A stretch of DNA of 64,000 nt. Source: Madurella fahalii. Taxonomy: Eukaryota; Ascomycota; Sordariomycetes; Sordariales. The notes below the pieces were generated by a model that saw only the letters and a list, made by a program, of their open reading frames with translations, did not search any database and was not told where the DNA came from. A program made the position numbers and the translations under genes. The stretch spans positions 7,998,001-8,062,000 of the forward strand of contig CM056874.1 of assembly GCA_029876055.1 (NCBI GenBank), written 5' to 3'. Of this stretch, positions 1 to 11,666 are shown in pieces. The first letter of the stretch is position 1, and every line of letters starts with the position of its first letter.

Positions 1-1
1 C

Positions 2-1222
2 TCTCAATTCGGAGACGCAATCATGCTGACGCTCCCGAAACTCTGGGAGTCGGCCGGTAGCGAAGAGTACATGATCAAGCAGTCGGTGCTCGCGATCATG
101 TCGGCGCTGGTGCTGTCGATGCGTACCGACTCCCAGCGGTACCAGGGCGTGATTACCCCTCTGCTGAAGGAAGCGATGAATCCCGAGTCGGCGCTCCATC
201 TCCATCTTATCGAAGAATCTGTCGAGTTATGGAAGTCCGTGTTGATGCAGTGTTCACCACCCTTAAACCCAGACCTCACGCAACTGGTCCAACTGGCCCT
301 GCCACTCCTAGAGTATGACTCGGAAGTCGCAAACCAGTGCCTGGCCATTGTGAAAGATTACATACTACTGGCGCCCCAAGACATCCTCAGCGACGCTCTC
401 CGCCGACCCACCTTGACGTGGTTGGCAAAGACACTAGATTCCAAGAGCCGCGACCAATCCCAGCTCGGTGCAAAGTCCATTGAGCTCATTATCCGCACAG
501 CCGAGGAGTTTGGTGGTGCTCAAGGTGTTTCGGTCGTTGTACAGGACATGCTGGAAACCGGCCTGCTGCGAACAATGCTCGAAGACCTGCATAGCGCCTG
601 GGAATCCGGCCAGACCACTGGGCCTAACAGAAAGCCGAGCAAAATCAACACCATCAAGGAGAGCGATTACTTCGCCCTCCTCGCCCGCATCGCCCTCGCG
701 GATCCGGCCATCTTTGCTACGATGCTTGCGAGCTTCGGGAACCCCATCGACGCGGTCTGGCCGTGGCTCAGCACCCAGTGGTTTGCCAACTTTGACTGCA
801 TGGGCGACATTGAGCGGGAAAAGCTCTCATGCCTGGCTCTTACACGCCTTTGCGAGCTCCCCAACCCGATGCAGGACTTGGTTCTTGGTCGGCTGCAGGA
901 TTACCTGTCCATGTGGACAAGCGTCGTGACGGAATTGGCTGACGGTACGACCAGCGAGACACCGGGACAGGATACGCTGATCTGGACGGAAGTGGGGAGG
1001 TATGAGTATGACACGCCGCTAGATATTCACGAGCGTGAGTTTGCGTTCAAGGACCCGGTGCATAGGGTGGCGACATACGACTTTGTTAGGGCCAGGCTCC
1101 AGGATCTGGTGCAGCGTGTTGGGGGAGAGCAGGCATTCGAGGCGAATTGGGCTGTGAATGTGGACAGGGATGTGTTGGCGGCTTTTCAGCGACTGAGTCA
1201 GGATATTGGGCAAGACGGTTGA
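2..1222 (+). CDS. Importin-11/Kap120-like karyopherin, C-terminal part (5' end outside window)
   Basis: The reading frame is open from the first bases of the window (an S-Q-F-G-D-A-I run precedes the first Met at 23) and runs about 406 codons to TGA, so only the C-terminal portion of a larger gene is present. The protein is almost all amphipathic helix in a HEAT-repeat-like pattern, with a WLSTQWFANFD segment and a helical tail near the end, which I recognise as the C-terminal half of importin-beta family members related to importin-11/yeast Kap120. These receptors carry cargo (ribosomal proteins and others) through nuclear pores under Ran-GTP control. The N-terminal Ran-binding region would lie upstream. 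The gene converges on the hemerythrin-like gene, with a TA-rich island between. Family assignment is by pattern recognition; another importin-beta subfamily is possible. Confidence 0.75.
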   Translation, partial: SQFGDAIMLTLPKLWESAGSEEYMIKQSVLAIMSALVLSMRTDSQRYQGVITPLLKEAMNPESALHLHLIEESVELWKSVLMQCSPPLNPDLTQLVQLALPLLEYDSEVANQCLAIVKDYILLAPQDILSDALRRPTLTWLAKTLDSKSRDQSQLGAKSIELIIRTAEEFGGAQGVSVVVQDMLETGLLRTMLEDLHSAWESGQTTGPNRKPSKINTIKESDYFALLARIALADPAIFATMLASFGNPIDAVWPWLSTQWFANFDCMGDIEREKLSCLALTRLCELPNPMQDLVLGRLQDYLSMWTSVVTELADGTTSETPGQDTLIWTEVGRYEYDTPLDIHEREFAFKDPVHRVATYDFVRARLQDLVQRVGGEQAFEANWAVNVDRDVLAAFQRLSQDIGQDG

Positions 1223-1819
1223 TTCGTTCGGTGATATTAGAAAGGAGCAAGAAATGCCTGAAGAACTTATGGGTTCATATGAGCACCAGATCCGGGAGCC
1301 ATCCAGGGACTGGGCTGGGCAAGCTGGACAATCCTGCCTGTGTTCCCAAGGCATAATTACATTTCAAATTCGGCCAAGTGTTTATGACATGCTTCCAGCT
1401 TTGAATTCAAAGGGTGCCTCAGCTGCTGCATTGCATTGTATGCATGGCATGGCTAGTTTATATCCATTTCTTGACTGATGACTTACATGGCTCACAACAG
1501 CCAACATCGGCCGCCGTTGTTCAGCTAATGACCCGCAACTTCCACTGTCAAACTGCTTCCCAGCACAGGGCACCAGAAGCGAAGTGACAGCATTGGAGGT
1601 GCCTGGATCTGTCCGGTGATTCAGCCTCCTACCGCGGAGAACTGACACGCAGCAAACCATGGACCCCAATCCAACTCATCCGGCTCCCACGATGGAAACA
1701 GAGGGATTAGTTGACACAAGGCCAAGTGATAAATTGGCATAAATCCCGTCCAGGAGATAACATTAGAAAGTTTACCAATGTAAAGAAAGGATTCATTACA
1801 CCTTCCCACCATGAGCCCT

Positions 1820-2960
1820 TGGATTGTGTGCTAAAACAGCACGCAGGCAAGGCGGTTCTCAAAACTATCTAAGCGAAGTACCAATATCGGGTTATACGAA
1901 CTACCACTAGTAGTTCTACAAACGGAAACCCAGCAGTTCGCCGACGCCAATTACTAACGACACTAGTTTCCCTAGCTGCAACAATAACACCTTAGATTAT
2001 TCGGCTATGGAACCAAATAGCGTGTTAGCTTTATCACTACCGGCATTAACGGATACTACAGTCAGGCGTGTTAGAGACCTTGGTAGAATTCGCTTTGGGG
2101 AGCGGTATCCTGTCTATTCTCCGAAAGAGAGCTAGCCGTATCTGGATTACAACCGCACCTCCGATAAGGGCATCTTGGTTCAAGAGTACGTTGCTTTGAG
2201 GTACAAGGTTATACATTAGCCCAAAGAAGTACAAGACATAGTCGCTTCAAATAGGAGTATTCGTGGTCCTTACGAATGTTTTGATAGTCCCGGCAACCTT
2301 TTAACTAGAGACGATAAATATAATTATAGTCAAGCGAGCGTTCTCGTCTCGCGTAAATCTTGTGCAGCGTGTTCTAACTCTCCGAGGTAGTCTCTGCAAT
2401 GTAACCTCGCTGTTAATCAATCAAACTAGCCAAGTACTTGCAGTTATTCTGTCGGTGCCTCAGACTGTTGTTTCAACAATAGCCGATTCAAGGCAGACGC
2501 AGACCTACTGCGTAATCTTTCCCGACACCAGGGCTTTGCTGGGTTAGTGGCTGAGCCTCGAACTAATTAGTTGCTCAATTGGTAAACGGAATATCTATGG
2601 TGGGTATGCGCTTAATCTTGGCTTGAACATCGAATATTACTTAAATTTCGCCGGGGAAGGAGGTTTCGACTTGGGAGTCGGGGGATTAAGTACGGTTTGG
2701 GCAATAACGCATCTGTTGATGACTGCTGGAAGTGCCGGTCGCTAAGTAGCTTGAAACCGCCTGGAAGCAAGTAGTCACTTGCTGTTCATTCCAAGGATGA
2801 TCAGCTCAATAACTAGTAGTAGGCCATCGGCTGCAGGATTAGTAGAGCAGTAGTGGGCTTCTTCGGGTTAATTATTGGTCGAGCACGGTTTCCATTAACT
2901 GCAAGCTCACCAGGGTTACTCGTACGGAGTAATTATCTGGCGAGTGGAACACAAGACAGT
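1820..2960. repeat. TA-rich island with RIP-like dinucleotide bias; possible decayed repeat
   Basis: No open frame of coding quality exists here and stops are dense on both strands. A hand count over roughly 1855-2300 gave about 43 TpA against 25 ApT (ratio near 1.7), and (CpA+TpG)/(ApC+GpT) of about 0.67. Repeat-induced point mutation in ascomycetes typically drives these indices above about 0.9 and below about 1.0 respectively, so the stretch looks like a mutated relic. The counts are approximate. CpG is still common, and I could not identify the ancestral element, terminal repeats or target-site duplications. The limits are set by eye. The rest of the 1223-2979 spacer (1223-1820) shows nothing recognisable apart from the expected 3' flank of the importin gene. 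Confidence 0.5.
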
Positions 2961-2979
2961 ACAGTCTGTTTGATTGTAA

Positions 2980-3874
2980 TCAAGCCGCCAATTGCTTCAC
3001 GCTCCCATCGGCCGAGCAACTGGCAAAGCGCCATCGTCCCGAATGCCACATGGGTACGGCCTTGTTCATGACAGCTCTGGCCACGCCTTTCATAGGTGGG
3101 AACACACCGTGCCACATGCCGCCCTCGAACTCGACCGTTTCCATGTTCAGAAAAAACACAGGCAGGGTATTGAACATAAAGCTCAGGTTTACCTGCTTCT
3201 TGCCTAGTACGAGAAAGCGAAAAGAAAGTCAGACTCGGATAGGTTGATTCTACGGAACTGGTAGAGCAGAATTCTTACCGGCGGCCTCGGCGATGCCGAG
3301 GATGTCGATGGGGGTGTCGGGTGTGTTGTATCTGGCGAGTGCCACGATGGCAGCCGGCTCGGCCTTGAGGTGGCTGTGGAGTGGCTCTTTGAATTCGTCC
3401 ATGATGGCGACCAGCTCCGTGCCGGAGAAGCCAGCACCCTTGTCCAAGAGATAATTCCTGAAGCGCTCCATGCCGCCATGGAACGCCTCGTGCTCGTTGA
3501 CCGCGCCGTCCATCAGGCCCTTCTGGCCCGCCGCCTTGTCGATGTTCGGAAACAGTTCGGTCTCCTCATAATGGTGGTGCGTCGCGACGCAGTCGACCCA
3601 CGCTAAACAATACCCGACAAAGTCGGCTTTGTCGGAAGGGTTATGCACGCGAGGAGCTTGTTGGTAGATGGTATTAAAACCCCGGATAAAAGCGTTGTGG
3701 CTGAGAGCCATGTGTGAAGCCTCGATGGTGAAGGGATCGTCCTGGGAAGTTGAGATGGCTGTACCAACGGCAGGGGAAACTAAGACAGCACCTTACCTTG
3801 CCGGTCTCGAACTTTGGCGTGTGGATCAGAGCCAGCGGGACGTCGCTGTAGACGGGGGGCGTGTTGCTTGACAT
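2980..3874 (-). CDS. Hemerythrin-like (HHE cation-binding) protein, three exons
   Basis: The proposed CDS is complement(2980-3203, 3279-3741, 3797-3874), 254 aa, with introns of 75 and 55 bases (GTAAGA..TAG, GTAAGG..CAG) that join in frame. A hemerythrin-like four-helix pattern is visible: an early His (about residue 41), HHHYEE (81-86), NEHEAFH with His at 110 and 114, and LHSHLKAE (147-154). These are the expected ligands of a di-iron or similar metal centre. Family members in fungi are usually cytosolic and are linked to oxygen or iron handling, but the substrate is unknown. No signal peptide is visible. The third exon adds about 74 residues, rich in aromatic residues, beyond the helical core. 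Start is the first ATG after the TATA-like site at 3982-3988. The role in this organism is not determined. Confidence 0.85.
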
Positions 3875-3981
3875 GGTGGTTGGTATCAATTGGGCGTCAG
3901 TGACTGATGGCTAGGGGCCCGGTTGTGATTAGATGATAGAAGTTTGGAAATACCAGAATATACGGGGGTCTGCCGAGGGAT

Positions 3982-3988
3982 CTTTATA
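3982..3988 (-). promoter_or_regulatory. TATA-like box for the hemerythrin-like gene
   Basis: The minus strand reads TATAAAG about 110 bases before the proposed start codon at 3874, a plausible distance for a fungal TATA element plus a short leader. It is supported by sequence and spacing only. Confidence 0.45.
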
Positions 3989-4993
3989 TGTGTGGCTCGT
4001 AGGATTACAACCTTCCAGCTCTTCATGCTGTTGGTTCAACCTTGCATAAGAATTTAGAGCAAGATAGGTAATTAGTTATCATTGATTGTCTTTGTCTTGC
4101 CGGGGGTTGTTACCGCCGCCGACGTCTGCATTGGTCCAGCTCTTGACGTTTAATATTCCTTTCGTTAAATAATTCTCAATGTTCACCCATGTAAATTTTA
4201 GTGGGAGAAGGATCGACATCACGCATTTTTAGGGTAAAGCGGCGCAGGAAGAAGGGGAAGAAGAAGAAGAAGAGAGAGAAGAAGAATCAATAATTACTAA
4301 GTAGTATCACCGTCTGGTGATCTCGCCCTTCTATGTGCAAGGTTGCTGAGTTCATTTCAGTGGGATGTAAGTGCTGTTGTTTTACCTGTGGTTTGCCTTA
4401 TTCTTCAGCGACTTCCCAGTTGCACGTTCCAGTGGTGCGAAATGTTTTCCGGACTCGCTCACGGGCTGTTTGGAGGTTATGACTGGGATGAGGATAAGTG
4501 ACCTCTGGCGTCGGGTGTTCTCAACCCGAAAATGTACTGCTGTACGTATTGTACTGTACAGTACGGAGATGCCCCGCTGATGTCACGCCCCGGCTTGCCA
4601 AGCAGCACTCCCGGCGGCACCTGCCGGTGTGACACCAGAAATTGAGAAACCAACAGAAGTTTCAGGATTCTCCATGTCCAACCGGGTCAAGTGGCCTTCT
4701 TTGGCATTTCCTTCTTTTTTTTTTTTTTCTTTTATTATTTCTCCCCCTTTTTCTACCTCAAATTGGGTACACCAAAGACAGGTACTGTACAACAATAGGA
4801 CGCCACGGGCGCGCGGCAGACGCGCAAATCCACGTGCCGAACGAAGATCTTCCCCACAAGCCGCGAACCGAGCTGATCATCGCAAGTTCGGACCGTCTGA
4901 ACATACACCAAAGCACCGTCCAACACCACGGGGATGCCTCCACCGATATTATAGCCCCGGCAGCGATACATACAAAAGCGTCCCTTTCCTTAG
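3989..4993. other. Divergent intergenic region with GAA tract and T tract
   Basis: This spacer separates two divergently transcribed genes and so probably holds both promoters. It contains a GAA/GA purine tract (4246-4286), a cluster of GTAC-type words at 4534-4566, a 14-base T run (4715-4728) and another GTACTGTAC at 4782-4790. No coding exon could be supported. Long frames between 4629 and 5234 overlap the start of the membrane-protein gene and are compositionally driven. Confidence 0.5.
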
Positions 4994-7332
4994 ATGGGCC
5001 TTTCCCAAAGCAGAAACCCTCCCCCTCCTCCCCTGCCCGGGTACGGATATCGACACAACAACCACAGCCGCCGGACCCCCTCCCGCTCCTCGTCCCTCCC
5101 CGCTTCCCTCCCCCATGCAGCCGCCACTGCCCCGGCACCAGGCACGTCGTCGATGCCCTCCTTTTTCTCCTTCGTCCAGGGCTCGGAGCGCGCCCAAAAC
5201 GTGCGCTACCACGCTGAGGCCACGCCCTTGCTAGGCCGCTACCGTGCCGTGCCGAGGCCGGCAACAGATCGCGGGCTCCCCAGGGCCGCCGGAGGGGGCG
5301 GACGCCGGGCGGGGACGGCGCCGATGGGACTGGGACTGCTTTCGGCTGACCCGGGGTATCGAGGGAGTGTGCATGTGGGGTATGGGGCGTTATTTGCCGC
5401 GGCGGCTGATGAGGAGGGGGAGAACGGGGAGGAGTGTTCTGGCGACGAAGAGGATGGCGAAGATGATGAGCGGGAGGAGGGTGATGGCGGTTGTTGCGTT
5501 TGTTGCTGTGCTGGAGACGGGAGGGGCTGGAGAAGAGGGAGCAGAATGATAAAGAGGTGGTTGAGACGGCTACGGTATACGTGGGTTGATCCCAAGGCGA
5601 GCGTGGTAAGGAGGGTTGTGGACATTTGGTGGAGCCGCTGGGGGACTTTGGTAGTGTTGCCGGCTTTGTTGGTAGGTTGACACCCTCCTTTTTCTGATTT
5701 TCAACTAATGCGTCGGGCCGAGCCGCCGGGTGGTGCGGTAGGATCCCGACGCGGTGGCTTGCAGAACGGCTAATTCTCTCCTTTGTCGTAGGCTGTAGCA
5801 TGGTGCGCCGTGCCGTTCCCCCAATATCCGATACCCGGCGACGCCGAAGGCGCCGTGCCTTGGCCTGGATCTGGAGGAGCCGAGAAGCCTCGGCCTGCTG
5901 GGCCCAAAGTGCCCGGCCACGGAGCGGCGAGGGTGCAGGTCAACTTTTGGTTCTTTCTGTTTGTCTACTACAGCCTCTACAACCTGACGGCCTTGATATG
6001 GATTACCAAGGTCTTTAACCTCTACAGCCTCAACTGGTGGCCGCAGTCACTCGGCTTCCCCCTTACGGTGTCGGCCATCGCCATCTTGTCCATTGCGGCG
6101 CCTATCCCCATCTATCTCATCCCCGAAGCCAAGTTTCTAACGGTCCACAACACCGCATGGATCTCCTGGACGTTTGTTATCATGGCGATGCCCGTCGCCA
6201 TTGCTTTCTTGATCTTGATGACGAACGAGCGGCATCTCAGCCTACGGCACTCGCTCTCCGAGACGCAGCGCATCTTCACATCCTCGTGGTGGGCCGGCGA
6301 GCCAGATAGCCCCATATCACGGCGCGACGGAAGGCGGAATCGCGCAGCCCTTGCTCCTAGCGCATTCGATCCAACCCTGGATGCATCGGGGCTTGGCTTC
6401 GTCGACGGCCGCTACCAGCGCCCCGCCATGCCCGTCAGCCTGCGACGGCGGTGGCTGCCTGCCAGTTTCGTGCGGTTCGTGTGGTTTTGCATGGCGCTGT
6501 CTATCGGCCTGCTTGCGTACGTCATAGGAGAGGCCTACGCTGAGATCTATCTGCGCACACTGCCGCACAACAATTGGGAGACGATCGTCTACGTCTATGG
6601 GTGGATAACTACCGTGCATCTGCTTGATGGGTTGACGGGATGGATCCTGGGTGGGAGCGAAGGTGAGCGAGTCGGGAGCTACCCGCTGAGCTGGATCTTC
6701 AAGCTGTGAGTCCCCGGCCCTCCTGACCCTTAACCATACCGGAACTGACGCCTAACAACAGCTACTTCATGCTCACCTACCAAACCTACGTGCGCGCCCT
6801 GTACGCACGGCTGCGCAGCCCATCCCAGTTCATTGCCCTCCAAATTCTCTCCTCCACGGGCCTCATCATCTTCACCCCCTTACTCATGTCCGCCCCCTTC
6901 CACTGGTTCCTCACCGTCATCGGCGTGAACGGCCAAAGCTACGGCTCATACCAGAAGATCTGCATCCGCAACATCTTCATCCGCTTCCTGGCCGAGAACG
7001 CATCCATGTTAGCCTTCCTCGGCAGCGTCGTGGTGCTGCACTTTGGCGCTAACAAGGACGTCTACCCCTACTTCGCCTTTGACGGCACCGACGAGACCGA
7101 GGACTACGACTTCAACCTGACCTTCTACGCCTCGAGCATTACGTGGGCGTGCGAGCTCGCCGCGAGCTTCATCGTGGCCGGACTAATTCGGCTGATCTAC
7201 AAAGTGAGCGTCGTCACCGAGGGCAAGCTCGACTTTGCCGTCTGGCCTGAGCTATTGCCTACCTGCGTTGCAGTCATGCTGCACGTGCTGCAAAACATGC
7301 TGTTCTCGATCATCCGGCTGCAGTTTCGGTGA
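4994..7332 (+). CDS. Uncharacterised multi-pass membrane protein with acidic/Cys-rich N-terminal region
   Basis: The CDS is join(4994-5671, 5792-6705, 6762-7332), 720 aa. Introns of 120 bases (GTAGGT..TAG) and 56 bases (GTGAGT..CAG) keep frame. An in-frame TAG sits directly before the start ATG. The N-terminal ~225 residues are low-complexity and probably cytosolic: Pro/Ser-rich, then an acidic block of Asp/Glu/Gly, then a CCVCCC cluster that could be palmitoylated, then basic residues. From about residue 260 onward there are at least eight hydrophobic segments, including ones around FWFFLFVYYSLYNL, LTVSAIAILSIAAPIPIYLI, WISWTFVIMAMPVAIAFLIL, FVRFVWFCMALSIGLLAYVI and LLPTCVAVMLHVLQNMLF. I do not recognise a named transporter or enzyme family. 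It looks like a conserved fungal integral membrane protein. Function and compartment are unknown. Confidence 0.85.
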
Positions 7333-10300
7333 TGGCGAACGAGGCGCAAGGTGTTCTTCAAGGGGGCTGGGGGTTCTAGAACGCAGATGTTGAAACACTA
7401 CGTAACCGCAAGACCGAAAATGGCGGCGATCTGTGATGTGCAGCCTGGGCCGGCGGGCTAGCGGGGAAGGCGACGAGCCGCATGATCGCAAATCGCTCTG
7501 GCCGCCAGCCGGATTGCGTCAGAAACTGGGACACCTTTCCCGCAATAGGCCGCGGCCCAGCCGTTCGCACCACACCTCGGGCTTCGCGGTAGCAGATGGA
7601 CGGATGGGACGGACGATCTAATTCCCAAGTACCGAGCCCCGACCGCGGCAGTCCCCTAGCTCTCCACACCCCCAAATCACTCTCCCCGGAAGAAGCCGAG
7701 GAGCTTCCCCGACTCCTCACTGATCCCAGGTCGGATTCATTTATGTTTACCGCTCTATACGAACTTTCTTTACTCACTCTCGCTAAATGTGACGCGGATG
7801 GGAGCATTTGCATAGCGTGGTCGGATGGTTGCACGATACCCCATTTGTTCTCATTGCGTACAGTACCGGTATGGTTTCTGGATAAATCGCCATGACAGAT
7901 TGACTTGATGTATCTACCACGAAGGCGGGATTATGTTATGCACGATAGACAAAGCTATACAACGTACATAGAATCGGTGTCTCATTTACCAGATACCGAC
8001 AGCGCGACGTAAGAGAGGCGCTTAATCATGTTGGGCTTTAAGCACACATGCCCCGCTTCCACTTTGTGGGGAGAGTGATGAGTTTAAAAAGCTCGCGTCG
8101 ACCAACCCAGGACGTCGAATTTGACTTCGATGAGGAGATTTCCGTTTCCTGCACGTTGCAGCTCGGAAGTTAAACGCACTCCTACCCTCCTCAAACGCCC
8201 GGCTGCAGCCAGATTCTTCAGGGAAATCGGGGAACTGGCACAGCATTGGCCCACGCAGCAATGCGCTATGTTGTATAACCCTGGATGCTCCGGTGCAGGC
8301 TTTTCAAGCACGCGGCAGGCAATACCGTGATGTTGAAAGATGGACAGCGTTGGCACTGAGACGCACGGATCGATACAAACCGACCCTGACCTCGGAGGAT
8401 GGCTTACATGCCATGTACTGTACCCCCACGTAACCGTCGTGTTATCGGCATAATATATGGTGCACGCCCGTGACCAGAGCTCTCGCCACGTGGGTCTGGT
8501 GTCTCGGTCTGGTCGCTCCCGATCCTGTGTGTATAAGCGATGCCGAGAAAGATAGAATGGGATCCGATGATGTGAGAGGGGATACATCGTATATCCGTAT
8601 CTAGGGATACCTTATCCCCGGCGGACGCGGTCAGCTCGCATCCGATTTCGGATTCTCGAGTTCCTTACTAAAGGCTGTAACCAGACCTATTTGCTGAACA
8701 CGTCTGATGGTAGGTCTGGACGGAGCGGTCGAGCCAACAAATAGCAACCGAGTTCAAGAGAAACAATATACGCAAAGGCAACGAACAGACAGCGACTACG
8801 CCCGCTCTTCTTCGACGCAACCAAGGTAGTGGGTACAAATTGCCCAGGAAGAGATGCCTGCAGCTGCGGGGTGCACGGCTAATGCACACGATCTCGAATC
8901 CGCCCTGTGTTTGTTTCGCCATGCGAGGACGGGACGCCAGTCCTTGACCTGATTTGCCAGGTTTGAGCGGCCCGTTGCCCAAGAGCAGGCACCATGCTGG
9001 TTGCCTACCAGAAATCCCCATGTCCCTGCTTCACGCACTTGGCTGTGAGAATTCGCTTGACACAGGAACGGTGCATAGTGTCTCGGTATCGAGATAGGCA
9101 TTTGAGTTGGCATTTGAGTTGGCGCGCCCAGAACCTGTAAATGTGGTCGGAATAGCGATCCCGAAGCTGAACCATTGACCAGAGTGGGCGTTTTATCCGG
9201 TTGCTAGACATCATCGGCCGAGGTGAAAAGGTGCTGCTGGTCTACATTCGCCATTGTCGGCCATCCTCATGCGGTTGCCGAGTTGTCGTCGGTCGCACTT
9301 GGTTCAGTGAGTTGCCACTTAAGGCGGCAATGGATAAACACTCTGAGGTTGAAATGCAGAGGTGTAGATGCTAGACGGAACGGCTCTACTTTGCCGTGTT
9401 CGTATCATGAGAAGCGGTGGGAGTTAGTAGGAAACCAGCCAATGAATGGAGCTGGAGGAGATTCCAATATGTGAACTGTCAATTCCGGTTACGTGAAAAG
9501 CAACGCGCTCCTCTGTAGGTCAAGTACTGCGTTAGCTCCCTTTACTGGCAAGTCCTCCGCCCGGATACACCGGCCGTCCTGGAAGCCCGGCGGAACTTCC
9601 AGCTTCACAATTGAGACGCTGCAGCCGAGACCAATGGCGTAACCGAGGGACGACATCACTCCACATGTCCGAGATACTTCGGAGGGTCAAATAAGAAAGG
9701 GCCGGCGCAGACTCGCGTGTGGTTTACGCAGGCCGCCGCGGTGCGGCATGTCAACCACCTCAGGTCGAATCGCGCTCAAGCAGCATATGGCGGTCAAGCT
9801 CGTAGTTGTGAGGCCCCCATTGGATGGTTTTCGCCCGGGTCCTTGGCCGCTTCAGGCATACCATCCCGCGGGGTGAGACGAACGGGAACCATGCGAAGAA
9901 ACCCAATGGTACAAGTTAAGACCAGCCTCTCGGGGAGCGCGGCTTTGTGACAGGACGGTTTCTCAAGGGTTCTGGAACTGGATGTTGAGCCAGAGACAAT
10001 TAACCCGGGACAGGACGGGTGGATGTTCTGGACTACCGGACGCGAGCCAAACGGAAGCCGGCCGGCCGAAGTGGTTGCCGCGTTCTACGTATGCGGCCGG
10101 CAAAGCAGCATGTGCCGTTCGATGGGCAAGTGGTTCGGCTCGCGATTCCGTTACGTCTCGCAAGGCCAACACTTGCTTCCGTGTAAGGTGCCCGATGCCC
10201 GGGATGGTCAGCTATCCACTGCGTGGCGAGCCGCGGGTGACGTGTGTGAGCCGTGGGGGGCGTGAAGCGGCAATTTGGCAGGTCGATAAGGCCCGGTGGC

Positions 10301-11666
10301 ATGATGGGAGGACGTGTATCCCGCAGAAAGGAGGCTGATGCGCCCCGCAAGTCGAGCTGCCCGCCAAGACAGGGCGGCGGCATCGCGCCTTGACCGACGT
10401 TTCCCTCGTCAATTTATCCTGCGCGTTGTTGTGACGAGGGGGTTACTCTGGAGCAGGCCTGGCCCGCAGGGTTCCCGGGAGAGCCCCAAGTCGATTTCAT
10501 GTTCTGAAGGATTTGAACGGCCTGGATATGAAAGGAAGCGTACCGTCCCTGCAGCCGTTAAGGTAGCTAGCTGCGTGTGCGCCCAAAAAATTAATAGAAT
10601 AAAATAAATAAAAATAAAGCACTTGTCGACTGATCCCGATAAGCTCGGAGCAAACCCGCTGTATGAGAGGGTAAAAGTCTGGGGAATCTCCACAGAGCCA
10701 GATAAGGCACGATCAAGGCTGATGCTGCGACATCTCCGCTTGGGATGGCGCCAAACGGGGAGGGTCCCGCGCGTGTCGATGAGCGTGGAGGGCTAGGGAT
10801 GTGACGGGTTGCAACGCCTTCTGGAGCTTGCAGGCGGATTCCGGGAGAGGGAGCCAGTAGGCCGTAGCGATTGGCGAACATGAGCATGCGGTGCTCCCCC
10901 AGCTTAGAGGCTGGGTAGCAGCAGCAGCACCAGCAGCGCGGGCAGTTACCGTCTGCTGATTGTATGCCAGTGCAGGACGGAATGGGGAATGGGGGACGGA
11001 GGTTTTTCTTGAACGTTGGATGACAAGTCGTGTTCCATTCTTCGGGCGCCTTCCCGGCCCAGGCTTGGCAAGACTAAGCAAGCGAACCGGGCAGGCACGC
11101 CTTCACCCCACCTTCCAGCACATCTAATTAACCTGTCTCGCTGTTTGCTGCCGTCGCCGGCAGCTGGCTCCTCCTCCTGTGAAAGCAGTATCTCTAGCAC
11201 GTATATGGAATCGAGATAAGGGTAATATACCTGAGATAGCATAGCGTAAGGTAGCACGGGAGAGAGCCTGTTGTCCCGGAAAGGAAGCCCAGTACACGAG
11301 CTAGCCGCCCCGGGCTGTCGGCCCTCCTCCGTCTACTGGGAACACCTCCATCGCGCACACTGAGAGTTGCAACACAGATCTGATGGGGGACCAATTTTTT
11401 TTTTTTTTTCTTCACCGACTCCACTGGCAGTTTAGTGAGGTCCCCCCTCTGACTCCTTCCGTCCCGGGAGGGTCAGGTCTTCCTCTTTTCGCCCTCAGGC
11501 AGATTTGACGGCAGGGTGTCCAATTCGCTCGTTTGTTTCTTTGCACCGCTGACAGTCACGCCCAAGCCTTTTGGTGCTGCACACCCTGTTGGTAGCAATT
11601 TTTATCACTCTTTAGACACGAGCTTCTGCCTACTTTCCGTCCCCTCCTCTCTTTCCTTCTTGCAAC
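7333..11666. other. 4.3 kb spacer, no supported gene
   Basis: This is the 3' flank of the membrane-protein gene and the upstream region of the APRT gene. Open frames up to about 167 codons exist on both strands, but none has a recognisable domain, splice structure or biased composition. Visible items are a GTACTGTAC word (8415-8423), an exact 12-base tandem duplication (9099-9122), an A/T-rich patch near 10586-10620 and a T run near 11395-11409 shortly before the APRT leader. A lineage-specific small gene or noncoding RNA cannot be excluded. Confidence 0.4.
9099..9122. repeat. Exact 12-bp tandem duplication
   Basis: The unit CATTTGAGTTGG occurs twice head to tail with no mismatch, followed directly by CGCGCC. 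It is small and isolated, probably replication slippage. Confidence 0.8.
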
